In this document: piece by piece, positions 34,592 to 47,213 of the stretch
How positions within the stretch are numbered: position 1 is the stretch's first letter
Layout of the letters: every line of letters starts with the position of its first letter
Source: Bimastos eiseni
Lineage: Eukaryota; Annelida; Clitellata; Crassiclitellata; Lumbricidae
DNA length: 64,000 bases
Direction: 5' to 3'
NCBI GenBank assembly: GCA_959347315.1
Contig: OY365810.1
Span: 3,271,686 to 3,335,685 of the forward strand
Translations under genes and position numbers: made by a program
Notes under the pieces: model-generated
Databases searched by the model: none
What the model saw: the letters and a program-made list of their open reading frames with translations, nothing else
Told to the model about the DNA's origin: nothing

Positions 34592-35299
34592 CTCACTCCC
34601 AAAGGGTTAAGCACAAATTCACGTGTAGGCTACATGGAGATAAAGATAATAACTATAATAATTATGAAAATAATCATATTTGGCGAATGAGCTCCCTGAC
34701 ATTTTACTTATTATGATAATTTATCTAGTGCTCTCTCTGGCCCATCTACTCGGGAGCGCTATCGACCCATCCCAGTCATTGAGTAATGCGCATGTCCTCG
34801 AGAGATAGGCCTTCTGCCACATGAAATAGTAAAACAAATATTGATGGCAAATATTACAGAGATGTAAGAAATACGCTGTATTAAGGGATTCGATATCCAC
34901 AGGCATACATCAGGCTAGTAGTTAAAATAACATTTAATATGTGTGACTCTGTTGACCTACAATTCTCGTACACTTGTCTTAGAGAAACAAAGACACCAAC
35001 ATTTAAACAAGATGCCATGAATCACGTGCAAGAATTTACATTCACGTTCAGTTTAATCACAAGAAATATTAGTAGACGCTGTAAAGACTGTAAAATATCA
35101 CTGCAGAAACTTAGTGTCCACCAGACACGTAGTTCTCACAACTCTTGGCTTTGGGATTCGCCCACCATTTCTTACACAGAATTTACTTAAATACATTTAA
35201 ATAACAACAACGAATTCTCTTCGAATATCAGCATGACTACACAAAGGTGAAGATTACAAATGAACAATCTCAATAATTGTTACCTACGTTATAATTATA
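34592..35299. repeat. Spacer block A, copy 3
   Basis: Repeat of 167-854 and 15262-15969. No gene recognised. Confidence 0.8.
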
Positions 35300-35693
35300 G
35301 TACACGTAATTTCGAGCTCACACGGCATTGTATAACACAAGACTGAATAGATTACCAAATCACACACTGTAGCATCAAACTGGATCACATCGCTGGATAG
35401 AAAGCCCACATTAAAATCATTAATCCCATTCAAATGATGTGCACTTGCTTGCAAATGAGTATGCTCGTATGTACATAGGTCTCCATGCATGCATATAAGT
35501 AGGCCTACGTATATATGTATGTTAGCATAAATGCATGAATGAATGTATATTGTGTATGTATGCAGGTATGCATGTAGGTACACGTATGCAGGTTCATTCA
35601 TGTGCGTACATGTCCGCATATGTGCACATGTTCATGTATCAAGGTACTTAGTAATATAGCGCCTTTTCTCCAACTTTAACAAACCTATTAGCA
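35300..35693. repeat. ~390-bp direct repeat, right copy, boundary 2
   Basis: Partner of 31545-31938; here the far end is intact and runs on into unit-3 DNA (CATTAACAGGACTACCG), which equals the single-copy arrangement at 49430. Confidence 0.8.
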
Positions 35694-36207
35694 TTAACAG
35701 GACTACCGATAGGCCTACGCCCTACGTGTATAGTGTAGGGCTTGTGATTATTACAATCGTTTGGTGACTTTGATAGCAGCAATTTTTGCATCGTTCGATC
35801 TGCCTTCTCTTTCAGCTAGTACTGATTATTGCTTCCTATTGAAAACATTTTAAAATGGAGCATAGCAAATTTTTAAGGATAAAGAGTTCTTTTGTACGTT
35901 CTTCACTTCTATATAAAAAGCGCTGCCCAATATTCTGATCGACTCTGGTTTTTCGCCATTAGGTCGGCAGCACCTCGTATGAATATCATCGAAGATGCGC
36001 CATATAAATCTACGAATGCCGTTCGCAGTCACCGAGAGTGGTGGCATTTAATTCTTCTTCTTCTTCTTCTTCTTCTTCTTATTATTATTATTATAGATTA
36101 TTATTATTACTATAATTATTAATATTTATTATTATTATTATTTATGAATATTATTATTATTATAAGAGGAATATTATTAATAATAACATTAATTATAATA
36201 ATAATAA
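35694..36207. other. Flank with TTC/TTA microsatellites
   Basis: Aligns to 49430-49995. Contains TTC repeats (36050-36078) followed by TTA/ATA runs. No gene recognised. Confidence 0.5.
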
Positions 36208-36434
36208 TATATGGGACAGACCTTTGATAAATGAAGATAAAGCGTAAAGTCTGGTCCGGATGCGACAACCCACTTAGTCAAGCCAGAATGCGAGCATTAT
36301 CTGCCCCGCACGCCGGAGACTGGCTTTGGACTATCCCTTTGGCTTCCTGCGGGTTGGGATTAAGCAATGAGACGGTCAGGGTTGCGGCAGGACTTCGCCT
36401 AGGACTAGTGCTCTGTGCACCCCATCCATGTCAA
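36208..36434 (+). mobile_element. Truncated R2/NeSL-type fragment, unit 3
   Basis: Contains the WSGCDNPLSQARMRAL to CAPHPCQ part and stops before the zinc knuckle is complete; the endonuclease is deleted. The junction at about 36434 joins DNA homologous to 51790. Confidence 0.7.
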
Positions 36435-38329
36435 AATTCTGACCATTATCATCGACAATTTATTTGAGGTGTCAATTATTTTCACTCGTTTACATTTTTA
36501 CCGAAAGTAAACAGTTCATACTACATGGAACTCAATACATAACGCTAAAGCTCCTCACAGTGTTACATGACATCGAATAGCATACATGTACATACAATGG
36601 GTTTCAGGCAGTCCAGTTAACAATTTATATACATTCCAACCGCTGCATGTGAAGTTAGAACGCTTTGTAGTTAATCCTTCCTAAATTCATATTATAATCT
36701 GGCTTCATGCATGTTTGTCGTTTGGGGTAAACCACTCGATGCATCCATAACTCTCGAGATGCAAATTTATATATACTCTAGGTTATTGTTCTACATGCAG
36801 GTGAGGAGTATCTTGGTAACGACTTGGGAACATCCCTGTCACACAGTTGAAATGCTGTTTCTGATCTTTGCTTTGTTGCATTCAGTGACATGCAAATGTT
36901 GCCAAAGATGTCGGTGATGAAAAAAAGTTATCGTTTTTAATTGAAAATTGCGCTGTGTGTCTTAGAGAAACGTCAGCTGTTTATTTTGCATTGTTCCCGA
37001 GTAACAGTCTAGGATACCGACATGTCATAAACAGCCTGCAATGTTCATCTCCATTCATACGTATTGGCTTTTAACCCATTTGTGGATAGCGTCAGTTTTA
37101 CGTCATATTTCCCTAATGCACACCTGTTTCCGTTTGTCTGTAGTCCAGCTCAATGCCAATCTTTATTACCACAGCGCTTCTGTGTTGCACCAGATATAAT
37201 CATCATTGTGTGTGCGCGAGACAGTAGGTCGATGCTTTGATGGTTGCAAGCACACCTGCTTTACGGATATCATCGATTGTCTTTTTAGTGTATATCCAGG
37301 ACTAAAAGTAGACTTGACAATAATTAATACAAGCAAACCAATGAATTGTCATTGTACATAGTGCAACAGTAGGTCCACATTTATATGCTCTTATCTATAA
37401 GTGTAATAATATCCGTGCATATTTCAGAGCCTAACGCACTTTGACCATACGATTCTTTGCGGTTTTTTAAATTGCGTAGTTAAACATCTCTTCATTTTCA
37501 ATCTGCAAAGGCCTTTAAACACAGCCGACATAAAATATCAAAGGCGCGACTATCATTGATGTTGGGAAAAGAAGTCTGTGGATCAGCTATAACTAACTAA
37601 ACATCCAAGTGACGAGTCAAGAGTAGGCCTACAGTAGTTGTTCAATGATTGGAAGAAGGGATACGAAATGGGACGGAAGAGACGGGATGGGAACAGATGG
37701 AAATAGAAGATGTGAGGAGGAGAAGGGAAGAAGAGAAGGAGGGATAACGGTGGGAGTGATAGTAGGAGGGTTGACGAAAGACAGCGTTATGGTTTGGGAG
37801 GGAACGGATTAGGATACATGTAGGTGAAGTTGGTGGAGAGGAACAAGAGAGGGGCTGATGAGGAGAGGGAGGAACACTTGCATACATCTATCAAACCTTC
37901 TCATCAGGGGTGTAACAATCGAAGGGCTTTAGCGGGGGGCAAAGCGCCCCAGTTTTAGTGCTCAGTGCCCCCCACGCAACCCCCCAAAACGGTTCTTTAT
38001 GTTTATCCAACGGATTTTTAAGAATACTCTTGATAAGATAATTTGTGCACCTCCCCATTTTTATATTTATGGGGGGGGGGAAATTCAGTTAAGTAGGAGG
38101 GTCAACAAATTTTTCTTACATTTTTCCCCACTTTTCAAAACCGTGTTACACCTCTGCTTCTTATATACATGAATGCATACACACATATACGTTCACACGG
38201 TCATATAGGGGCGTCCGTTGATTAGGCCTACGTCACGTAATTCAGTAAAACAAAGAAAATGGGCACAACTTAGTAATTGCAATCACTATATATTCCACAA
38301 GATGAAAAGTTCTGGTAGATGCAGGACAT
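36435..38329. other. Inter-gene flank, unit 3
   Basis: Aligns closely to 51786-53400. It includes a 68-codon plus-strand frame (36711-36917) ending MLFLIFALLHSVTCKCCQRCR, also present at 52034-52237, and a purine-rich segment near 37660-37870. A C-run/G-run segment at about 37940-38100 is shared with unit 4. No confirmed gene. Confidence 0.35.
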
Positions 38330-38566
38330 CTAAAAAAATTTATAGCAATAGCTTGAAATAATCCAATTTTCATGCATCTCAATTTTCCCACGGCAAAGCA
38401 TAAATGCACAATCATGAGAGAGCTTGGATCTTATAATCCTCTCAAATGATATCCAGCACATTTCGTCTATCCAATCCGTGCCGTCTCCATTTTCTTTGCA
38501 TGCGATCACGCCATTAGTTGACGTTGCAGACTTGCAGAAACTCTGACGTTTTGCATTTGAACACAA
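38330..38566 (-). CDS. Conserved open frame of unknown status, unit 3
   Basis: Aligned partner of 18208-18468; 78 codons. See that entry for shared blocks. Confidence 0.25.
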   Translation of the reverse strand: MCSNAKRQSFCKSATSTNGVIACKENGDGTDWIDEMCWISFERIIRSKLSHDCAFMLCRGKIEMHENWIISSYCYKFF

Positions 38567-38639
38567 CGTGAGAAAATACAGTTTTCAATCGCAATATAAA
38601 AATGCATTTAAATTAGTTACTGTCTAATACATAAAGTGC

Positions 38640-38925
38640 AGCTTCTTCGTTAAATGTTTACTCCGTCAATGTATTTTGTAGGAGTCTCGAAGCCAAGAAT
38701 TCGCCTTGCTTTTGTATGAAAGTCACTGCAAATTGATAGCAGAAAGACACGACACAGTTAATGTACAGCTGAATTGGATTGGAACGTAGGTTGACGCCCC
38801 TTAGAAATGTCGAGTCCGCGACTACGATTACTGATAGAAACCTTAGATCAGATTTCTGGGATTTGAACCCTGACATTTCGATTGACAATCCAGCACGTTA
38901 ACCACAAGACAACTGTCATTAAATT
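38640..38925 (-). mobile_element. tRNA-derived SINE candidate, unit 3
   Basis: On the minus strand an A-box-like TTGTGGTTAACGTGCTGG (38890-38907) is followed by a perfect B box GGTTCAAATCC (38859-38869) at tRNA spacing. A non-tRNA body extends to about 38640. The 76-codon frame here is incidental. It is present in units 3 and 4 and absent from unit 2. Confidence 0.6.
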
Positions 38926-39340
38926 ATAGTCAGTACTTCTCTCATGGCCAGTTGTATGTGGCATGATCAAGAGTAGGAACTTCAAAAGATTATTATGTTT
39001 TATCTTAGAGAGGAATATAAAACAAATTTGTTATCAAGCAAGCAAGTGGACATAAATTGAAGTTTAGCCTAGGCAAACCGGATACTTTATGATGTACACT
39101 TGTGCGGCCCACCTAACAACATCTCAACAGCTTTTGTAGCTGGTACTGGTTGCTGAGCACATGTTCATTAAGTAATCATGTGGCAGTAAATGGTTTTCCC
39201 TTTAGAGAGAGAATTGTGTATACAAGGTCCGTACATGTATTCTGAGAGAGAATCAGTTTTTGCTTCCGATGTCTTCTTCCTAATTGAAACAAATTGAAAT
39301 TGATCGGATCAAGGTTACAGATCTATAATCATGATGAGTT
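38926..39340. other. 3' flank of Ig gene copy 3
   Basis: Aligned with the 3' flanks of the other copies; no gene. Confidence 0.4.
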
Positions 39341-39873
39341 TCATCTGATGATCAGCGGCCGCTGATGTCCTAAGCCTACAATCAAGTAAATGTTAATTGT
39401 AATATTTTATGATTATACATTGCGAACTGTAACCTTTATCAGACACAATAATTGAGATCATTATGCTAAAATATCGACTTAATACTCATAAATATGTTTG
39501 TAAATTATCGCTAGAAATAATAACTATTGTAACAGCAAAACACGATGATGATCATAATGACAATTATTGTGATAATTACCATCATCATCGTCGTTGTCTT
39601 TATTGTTCTTGGCCTCATCTGTGCATGCATATTTGGAGATGCATGTAATCCTGGAGATGTGTGCATCTGTGTATCATGTATTACTGTTCAATTGCATTAT
39701 TTATATACTACTAATACTATGTACTAATACTATGTATTAGTATTATATACATAAAATACAGTAACACCGTATTTATGTTACGGCGCCGATAAGAGGTTGT
39801 AAGTAGGTCAGTTGAACAGATGACAGTTTAATTAAACAACACAATGAATATTGACGACGTCGTAGAAACTTAC

Positions 39874-39990
39874 GCTTCCTTCGAATGATGAAGGCACCAA
39901 TGATCAATATAAGGAAGAGAATAAGCACTGTAAGCGATAACATCACGATAATTCTATTCAGTTGAGCGACAAGCATCGAGTTTGTTTCAG
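39874..39990 (-). pseudogene. Copy 3 transmembrane exon
   Basis: Membrane span unchanged; the linker reads SMLVAQLN in place of SMSVARLN, as in copy 4, which pairs copies 3 and 4 as closer relatives. Confidence 0.75.
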
Positions 39991-40564
39991 CTGCAATACA
40001 ACAATTTATGTAAATTATCATCTCATGCTCTCCATCCGAGTAATATCCATCACCAAACCTCGTCTCTGAGTCAATCTGCCTCCATAATTTCTCATTTATC
40101 GGTTCCTCCGCCATTTTTTCCAACCTCAAGCTCTTCTATCCATCACCCATCTAGTTTATCAATCAAAGTAAAGTCTCACTGGTTCAGAATTCAATAGAGC
40201 GCTTCTGATTGGCTAATACACAGAGAAGCGCTATAAAAATAATCAGATACGATCCGATTCTATACCAGATCATCCACCTTTCAATTCTAGACACAAATGT
40301 CACCCGCATAAACATATAAATATTTATATATATATTCATATATATATGTATGTATATATTTCATATATCAGCTAATCCTATAAAAACCGGACTCTGACCT
40401 TCATGGATTACTTTCTCGACAACTATTATAACTCGACGCACGCGTTCGATAAACTGGTGCCTTGCGTTTGGCTTTCTAGTTTGATTTATACATGTAAGGT
40501 TGCTGATTGCTGCTATGTATAAGCATAATTTGAGCGAATATATTTTACTTGACATATTTCTTAC

Positions 40565-40879
40565 CTTTCTGCTCTGAAATGAGAATCATCTTTGACAGCA
40601 CCCTACACGGTTTGCCTCGAACAATGCATTTGGCAACGCACATATGCCATCCAGTTTTCGAAGGCGTTAATGTTGAACTGTTGGATACGAATTCCTCGTG
40701 AACTCCGTCAACCCACCTCCACGAATAGCTGCACGGCTGAGTACTTGTTGCCAAACATCTGACGGTCTTTTTAGTGTCAAAAACCATCTCCGTCGATGAG
40801 TTATCAATGTTGACATCTAAATCGATATTTACCATAATAGTGGGACTACTAGTAAAACATACATTCTCTAGTCGAGAAT
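40565..40879 (-). pseudogene. Copy 3 Ig3 exon
   Basis: Open from the downstream acceptor TCAGCAG to the donor, with three codons deleted (NIDLDV for NILVIDLDV). Itself undamaged, but part of a broken gene. Confidence 0.65.
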
Positions 40880-41395
40880 CTGCTGACTGGGTCAACCTGG
40901 CAGCCTGCCAGCAGTGACTCTTCTAGTAGGCTTACTATAGGGCAAATGTCGGTCAATCTAACAAAGTACTTTGCTTAAACTGATACCAAAAGAGCGCATC
41001 TGAATGTCTAGTTCCGTGAGAGGCGCTATGTAAATTCTCAACATTTATGGGATACAATGCACTTTTGGAAGAATCGTTACTCACGCTCTGCGTCGTAGGC
41101 AAATTTAATGCAAAATGATGAGGACTGTCGCGTTGCAAATATTTAATTCCTGTATTTTAGCTTTTATATAAATTATCGCCTCTCAAAAATGTTACTCAGA
41201 TACACTCCCAAATAACTCAATCAGTAGCAACTTGTAAGACACAGGCGCATTGCTACTTAAGAGCAGTCGCATTTCTTAGTGAGGATGTAGTAATTTGCAA
41301 TGCATTGCAAATTGGCCATAATTATAATGGCATTTAACAACCAATTGCTTACTAAATTCTATTATTGACATAGTTGTAGTAGCATTGTTTCTTAC

Positions 41396-41714
41396 GGATT
41401 ATGTTAATGACGCCTGAAGAGCAGCTGTATTGTCCCGTTTCTAAAGTTGTTGTCTCGCACACAAAAGAAGAACCGCTCAAATTCAAACTTGCATTCATAG
41501 CTAGATTACAAGTCCATTGATAACTTGTACCAATTTAGGACATTTCTTTTGATGGGTTCTGCTGAGCGGACGTCTCTCCATTGGAGTGTCGGTTTAATGT
41601 TGCCACTATATAACACGATGCACGACATTAGCAGTACGTCTGGTTCCATGTTGCAGCTATTTGGTCCAAGCAAACCATCTGGCTTCATGTTCGTTTCGCA
41701 GGTAGGAGCAGCCA
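41396..41714 (-). pseudogene. Copy 3 frameshifted Ig2 exon
   Basis: 319 nt against 321; two bases are lost near 41540 (GGACATTTC against GGACACACTTC), which removes a cysteine codon and leads to a stop at 41506. Confidence 0.8.
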
Positions 41715-42299
41715 CTGCGCATAATAGAAATAATTAAAGTTACTTATGTATCGCAATCATTTAAAACACCTTATATTTAGTTCGCTTGACAATGACACTG
41801 AACTTAACTACATACAAAAGATTGGCCTACATCATTAACTGTTAATTAGTGACTTTTGAGCTCTTACATTACCGGACCATTCGTTTAAATAGCAAAAGCA
41901 GTTTTAACGCTATTCGAAGCCACCTAATCGATTATCTGCATAATATTATGTTATAACTAAGAAGAGCAATCTTTTAAGATAACCTTGAGGTAGCCATTTG
42001 AATGAAGCGCTATGGCGACTACGTAGACTATATGGCTAATTAAGAGAAAATGATGCGTCTTCTCACTCACAGTGTGCGGACAGTATAATCAACACAACAG
42101 AGTTACGCTAACCACTTGATCACAGCGCACCCCATTCAGTTGTAAAAATCAGTCATGAAGCATGTCAAGAGTAGTAAGCTCTAATTAAGTAAGTTTCAGT
42201 TGCTAAACAGATACCTTAATATATTTCTATGCTATAGTTAGCTAATGAATTGTAGATAGGAAGCATCTTGCCTTATAGCAACAATATAATTATTATTAC

Positions 42300-42560
42300 C
42301 TAATACTACCAATTCGGCAAAAAGAGATTCTCCAATTCCTCCGTTGTCCTGGCAGATATATCTACCAGCGTCTTCCCTTTGCACCGATTTGATACTCAGT
42401 CGATAAATATCGGTGCTTACTTTACGCTGTACTTCACATCTCCCTTCGAATTTCGGATTCATTTCTCTCAGACAGTAAAGGCAGATGTCCTCATGGTCCT
42501 TGGCTCCAACTCTGTAGTATAACCATATAGCCTTGTAGGTATGTGTTGGTGTTGTACATT
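42300..42560 (-). pseudogene. Copy 3 truncated V-set-like Ig exon
   Basis: Open from CTTPTH to ELVVLG with the donor kept, but the first ~23 codons and the acceptor are replaced by intron DNA homologous to 23079. The first Ig cysteine survives at the break. Confidence 0.8.
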
Positions 42561-42625
42561 CAAGGTGCATGCGGGGTACCAACAGTAATCCATGGGCAGA
42601 ATAGAGAAGAGAAAACAGTTGGGAG
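42558..42625 (-). mobile_element. Remnant of intron 1 LINE, unit 3
   Basis: Short leftover between the two deletions; matches 23079-23146. Confidence 0.5.
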
Positions 42626-43734
42626 TATTTCCCTTATTTTCTATCGCTAGCTCTGTGCGCGAGACATTAGGCTCATTATTGGCCAGGAGTTCTCTCTGAT
42701 CACACCAGTTAAAGCATTTTTCTAATTATGCTCAAAACTAATGCTGATAGCTTTGCCAATAAAACTCCCATTTAAGCATGAAACTTTGCGTCAATCCGAC
42801 TTCCATTATATTTGGAACAATTATTTTTAGCAATACTGGTGCGCTCTTTTGTCGGGCGCTTCTTTGTCGTGGCGTACTTTTGTCGGCGCTCTTTTGTCGG
42901 GCGCTCTTTTGACGGGTCACGCTCCAATGCATTGCATTTCGAGTTTGTGTCCTGGTCTGGCGCTGTCTCTGTGGCGCTGTACCTAGTTGTCTTTAAGAGA
43001 TTTGCTGTCTCTCAGAGTCTTCTTCTTGTTTCTTTCTCTTGGACCTCGACGAGAGGTCCCTACCTATTTTGAGGCTCTAACGGCTTAGTTATAGATCCGA
43101 CACTGAACTCATGGCATTACATGACAATAAATAGACCTTCATAAACTGCATCAAAAGCAGGATTCCATAACCCATCTTAATTAAGCGATGCAAAATGTAG
43201 GTCAATGTACAATGTTCAGATGAATATAAAAATAAAAATCGCCCCACTTTTGAATCAATCGTGAACATTCAATGCAACTGGTAACATGAAGAGTCCAACA
43301 GAACTGACGAAATAATGTTCTGGACATGCTTACCACTGAATAAGATAGATGCAAGAATCAATGGGAGCACGTTCATCTCAAGCTTGTTCATCTCGTCGTT
43401 GCACAGAATGCGTCATGTCGGGTCTGAAAAATTAATTTGATTTGTAATAAAATCAGCCAAAAATTCATTGAGTGTGCATCTATGCAAAGAGAGCATTTAA
43501 CACATTTGTGCTATTAAGCATCGTTTCTATGAAACTTTTCTACTGCCATAATTATAATATTGAACAAGAGAACCTACGAAGCCGTTGTCATAATCAACAA
43601 AAGGCGGCAAACCGATGATCGCCTCAAATTAAGGCGAGGTAACGATTTTTCAGATTGTTACAATTGATGTATTGTAGAGGTTCACCAGTTTACAGTTGAT
43701 AATCACATTCAAAAATGTGTAGGTCATGTTGTTA

Positions 43735-44245
43735 GGTGTTCGTTAGGAGGCTCTAACAAAAAACGTCTAGGGTTGTTTTTACATTATATTGTAAAACAAA
43801 TAACTGAGAAACACTCACAAAAGAAAACCTCCACGAGCGGCGAAGAACGTCTCTTGCACAGAAGTGTCACCGTCGGAAGGTGCATCGAACTAAAAGGCAA
43901 ACGCACGTCTCATTCCGGAGAACGCCCGTCGTCGAACGAAAGTAAGAAGGAACGGAAGCCTTAACTACGCTTAACTAATACACGAGAGTTGCTGGAAAAT
44001 ACGCAAAGAGAAGGCAACTGGCCTGTTACCAAAAAAGGGGGGCGAAACCACACACTAAACTATCTCAAGCAAACTCCAACACACCTCCTCCAGTCACTTC
44101 CTTATATCCTCTCCCAGCAACGCCTACCAATACCGTACACAAAGACAGGGATTAACCAAAGCATGCAAGACTAGATCAGCCTAACCTATAAACACAGACA
44201 ACGGCAAGCATACAGAGACAGGGTCACAGGCACTCAACTAGACCA
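43735..44245. repeat. ~510-bp block shared with unit 2
   Basis: Counterpart of 25190-25735. The minisatellite that follows it in unit 2 is absent: the sequence jumps at about 44246 to DNA homologous to 28430. Confidence 0.6.
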
Positions 44246-44462
44246 TCCTCTAAGGTCTAGTTATGCATTCGTTGCTTCTTTGTTTGCGCAAACGCTCGCA
44301 ACGTCATGAAACGCAAACAAGCCAAGCAGAACTTATTCGTGGCCTCTTTCGCGCAAATGTTTTGACGCAGGACGTTTAGGCGGATATCTCTGATAAAATA
44401 TATGATGTGATATGAAACTGCATCGTTGAAAAGTATTCTGGTAAACTAGGAACTGGAATGAT

Positions 44463-44705
44463 GAAAAGAATCATGCTCAAAGGGAAGCGGAATGGATATA
44501 CTTGTCGATTAGCCCTTTTATATGTAGTCACTGTCCTTTCGTCAATCCCTCGTCCAATTAAACGGAATTATTTATGATATATCAATATATTCAATTATTA
44601 TATATATATATTGTAACTGCATGTAATATATAATGGGACTACATGTAAAAGGGCTAATCGACAAATATATCCATCCCGCTTCGATTTAGGCATGATTCTT
44701 TTGTA
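44463..44705. mobile_element. Foldback element, unit 3
   Basis: Arms 44463-44531 and 44635-44705, as at 9238-9482. Confidence 0.6.
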
Positions 44706-45685
44706 TATATTCTTTTATATATATATTCTTATCTATATATATGTTATATTTTATTTTATTTTTGATATATTCATTTTTTATAGTTTATTTTATGTATATA
44801 TAATGCTTTGAGCTATAATGCTTAACAGAGTTTTGAATTTTCATTTAAAGGTGGTGTTATTTGACACTGAAAATTACATGTGCCTGTCCATTTTTTCTGC
44901 GTACACGGAAAATATCTAATATATTGCTCACATGTTTTTCACACTGCACGACAAATTAACATGAATCTTGGATGTGAAGTGCATGTTCACCATAACAATC
45001 AGTAACCAAGATGCTTAGATTTTGAATTTGTTATTGCTCTCATAGTCAGTGCATGTAGCTGCGAAGGTAAGATACAATAAAGGTTTTATTATTTGGATGT
45101 ACCGGAGAGAGACCTTATAATCGCACCGACTTATTTATGGTTTCCATACATGTAGGTCTATGCCATTAATAACGCTTTTAGAAAGTCGCCCATGCGTCTC
45201 GGTGCAATGGAAATCATGATGAAACGTTGTTGCTCATCCGTGAAACGTCAGAAGATACTTGAATATTTTTTAGACAAAACTTCTTTTTCCCATTGTCCAA
45301 AAACCGTTACATAGACCAGTCCATACACGACAGTTCGTCAACCATGACGACTTTCATCAGTAATGAATTTGCTGTTTATGGTCGCTATTCACTTGAAGTG
45401 GCAAATATGTAGTCAAGCAGTGGTAGGACTACTGCCATTGCCTGGGAGATAAATGGCAATTCCTGCGATTCGCATGTTCTGAGTCCAGAGTCTTCGAAGT
45501 TCTCCAGTATCGGTTCAATTGCAGAACATCTGGAAATGGACGACTTTTTCACGATTCACTGAATTGTTAATTTCGTGACTGACATTATTATATCAATTAA
45601 AGAGCAAAAGAACGGCGAATAATTCTAAACGTTTGATATAAATAAATTATTGTGGCGCTTATTATTTCATTTGAAAGCAAGTTCA
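44706..45685. other. No gene seen
   Basis: Alignable to 9483-10439 and 28904-29811; the 66-codon frame of those units is broken here. Confidence 0.4.
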
Positions 45686-46190
45686 TTCATTCATTCATTA
45701 CAACCATTTACACAGCGTCCATTAAATTGCTACTACTCAGGAGCAGTCCCGACTCCGGTTAAAACGATCAGTTTTAAGGAGAGTAGGCCTATAATTATTG
45801 GAGTCTGAGTAGACCCTGGGTGACAAAAGCAATTTCAATGAGAATGTCTTCCAGAGCGTAGGGGCCAGCCACTGAAAAGGCACGAATTTGTTTAGTAGTT
45901 GTACCGTAATTGGGACAATTAGTAGGAATCGCTCAGTAAAGCTGAGAGAGAGACCCAGAACACTCAAAGTAGAGTTAAATACATCACGAAGATAATCAGG
46001 GCCGAAACCCAGCAAGGACCGCCATACCAAAGAGATGATACGGTACGAGATTCGCTGTTGGTGGTGGCCCCAGTGGAGTACATCCAGCACAGCTGAAGGC
46101 ATGGCGAAATGGTATGATACTGCATTTAAACTGGTTATCTCTAATGAGAACAGTTTATTCTGTGGCAGGAAATTAATAGCGAAGCTGCTC
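45686..46190 (-). mobile_element. CR1/L2-like LINE 3' end fragment, unit 3
   Basis: The longest frame of the three copies (151 codons): VLDVLHW, RISYRIISLVWRSLLGFGP, YLRDVF. A one-base loss at ACCGTAATTGG shifts the later part (RAFSVAGP frame lost). Confidence 0.7.
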
Positions 46191-46815
46191 AAGTTATAAT
46201 TTTAATTTTGATCTTATGTGCGGTCAATACATGCTATAATTATATTGAACAATATTATCAACTTCATTTAGGTTGCAACCATTGTGCTTCCAAGCGTTAA
46301 TAAAATATGGACGACGTTGCTCTCTTTGAACCGGAAAGCATCTGTTGCCACCACCTGGAAAGATTTGCCTTTATCAAGTGTCATGTAGTGTGTACGTGCG
46401 ACGACATCACGTCTGCCTTCGATTGCAACCGTTGTCTAGACATGGACGTCACGTATTTTAAAATTGTGACCAAATAACCCCAGTTTACAACAGGCGTTGA
46501 TATTTACATTTCTACAAACTGAAAAGAAACTCATACTAAACATGTTCAAGGGCGTAGGATACATAGAGGATAATGGCAGTTACAAACTGCGCTTGCATTC
46601 ATGACGAACTGGCAGGTCTGCGTGAAAACATCTGCTGCTGACTTAAGACCCCATTGAGCCTTAACCCGGCCTGATGTCATGGGGACATGAAAGTTGTGCA
46701 CTTTATACATGTATACACCTAACCGCGTATGAATAGGCCGCCATTAAGGCATAGGCCTACAAACATCATTTACCTTTGCTGGGTCGTCGATTCAATAGGC
46801 CTACCGATAATGTTG
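46191..46815. other. No gene seen
   Basis: Aligned with 10871-11590 and 30239-30941. Confidence 0.4.
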
Positions 46816-47160
46816 TCATTGTTGCCACTGAAGAGAAACCTTCTTTTCGCAGGAAAACAGCGGGCTCAACAAAGAAATCATTATAAAGGTAAAGAATCGT
46901 TGGGAGAAAGGCATCACTCTGGCTGAATCATACATGACTATAGAAAACTGATAACTGTTTACAATGCGAGGGGCCAGCCACTGAAAAGCCTCCACTACTT
47001 TTAGAAGTAGGCCAGGTGTAGAAAAACGCTCTGATCGCCCATACATGTAGCATATGTATTTGCAGCCGTAGTCAGACCAGGAGGGCCTCTGAGTAGATAT
47101 CTGGAACGGGCGCTATATCAAGTTCTCGTTGATTGATTGATTGAATGATTGATTGAACTA
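46816..47160 (-). mobile_element. Second LINE remnant, unit 3
   Basis: Minus-strand EAFQWLAPRIVNSY; followed at 47128-47160 by a TGATTGATTGA repeat typical of CR1/L2 3' tails. Confidence 0.4.
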
Positions 47161-47213
47161 GGGGTTCATCAGTTTAGATATTTTTTTATGAAAATATGTC
47201 GATTACATTGACT

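Larger units (their letters stand above)
39341..43391 (-). pseudogene. Three-Ig-domain receptor, array copy 3 (pseudogene)
   Basis: Exons recognised: signal 43334-43391 (intact, donor GTAAGC); V exon remnant 42300 to about 42560; Ig2 41396-41714; Ig3 40565-40879; transmembrane 39874-39990; acidic 39580-39618; terminal 39341-39375. A deletion of about 275 bp removed the V-exon acceptor and the codons before the first cysteine. Ig2 is 2 nt short and frameshifted. Ig3 has a 9-nt in-frame loss, and the alternative upstream acceptor AG is CG. Intron 1 has lost about 0.9 kb including the reverse-transcriptase fragment. A product with an intact V domain is not possible. Confidence 0.8.

Noticed and set aside
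36060..36210. Triplet runs as coding repeats
   Set aside because: TTC/TTA microsatellites that vary between units and are not in a supported frame.
38658..38888. 76-codon minus-strand frame shared by units 3 and 4
   Set aside because: It runs through the tRNA-like head and body of the SINE candidate; identity comes from duplication.
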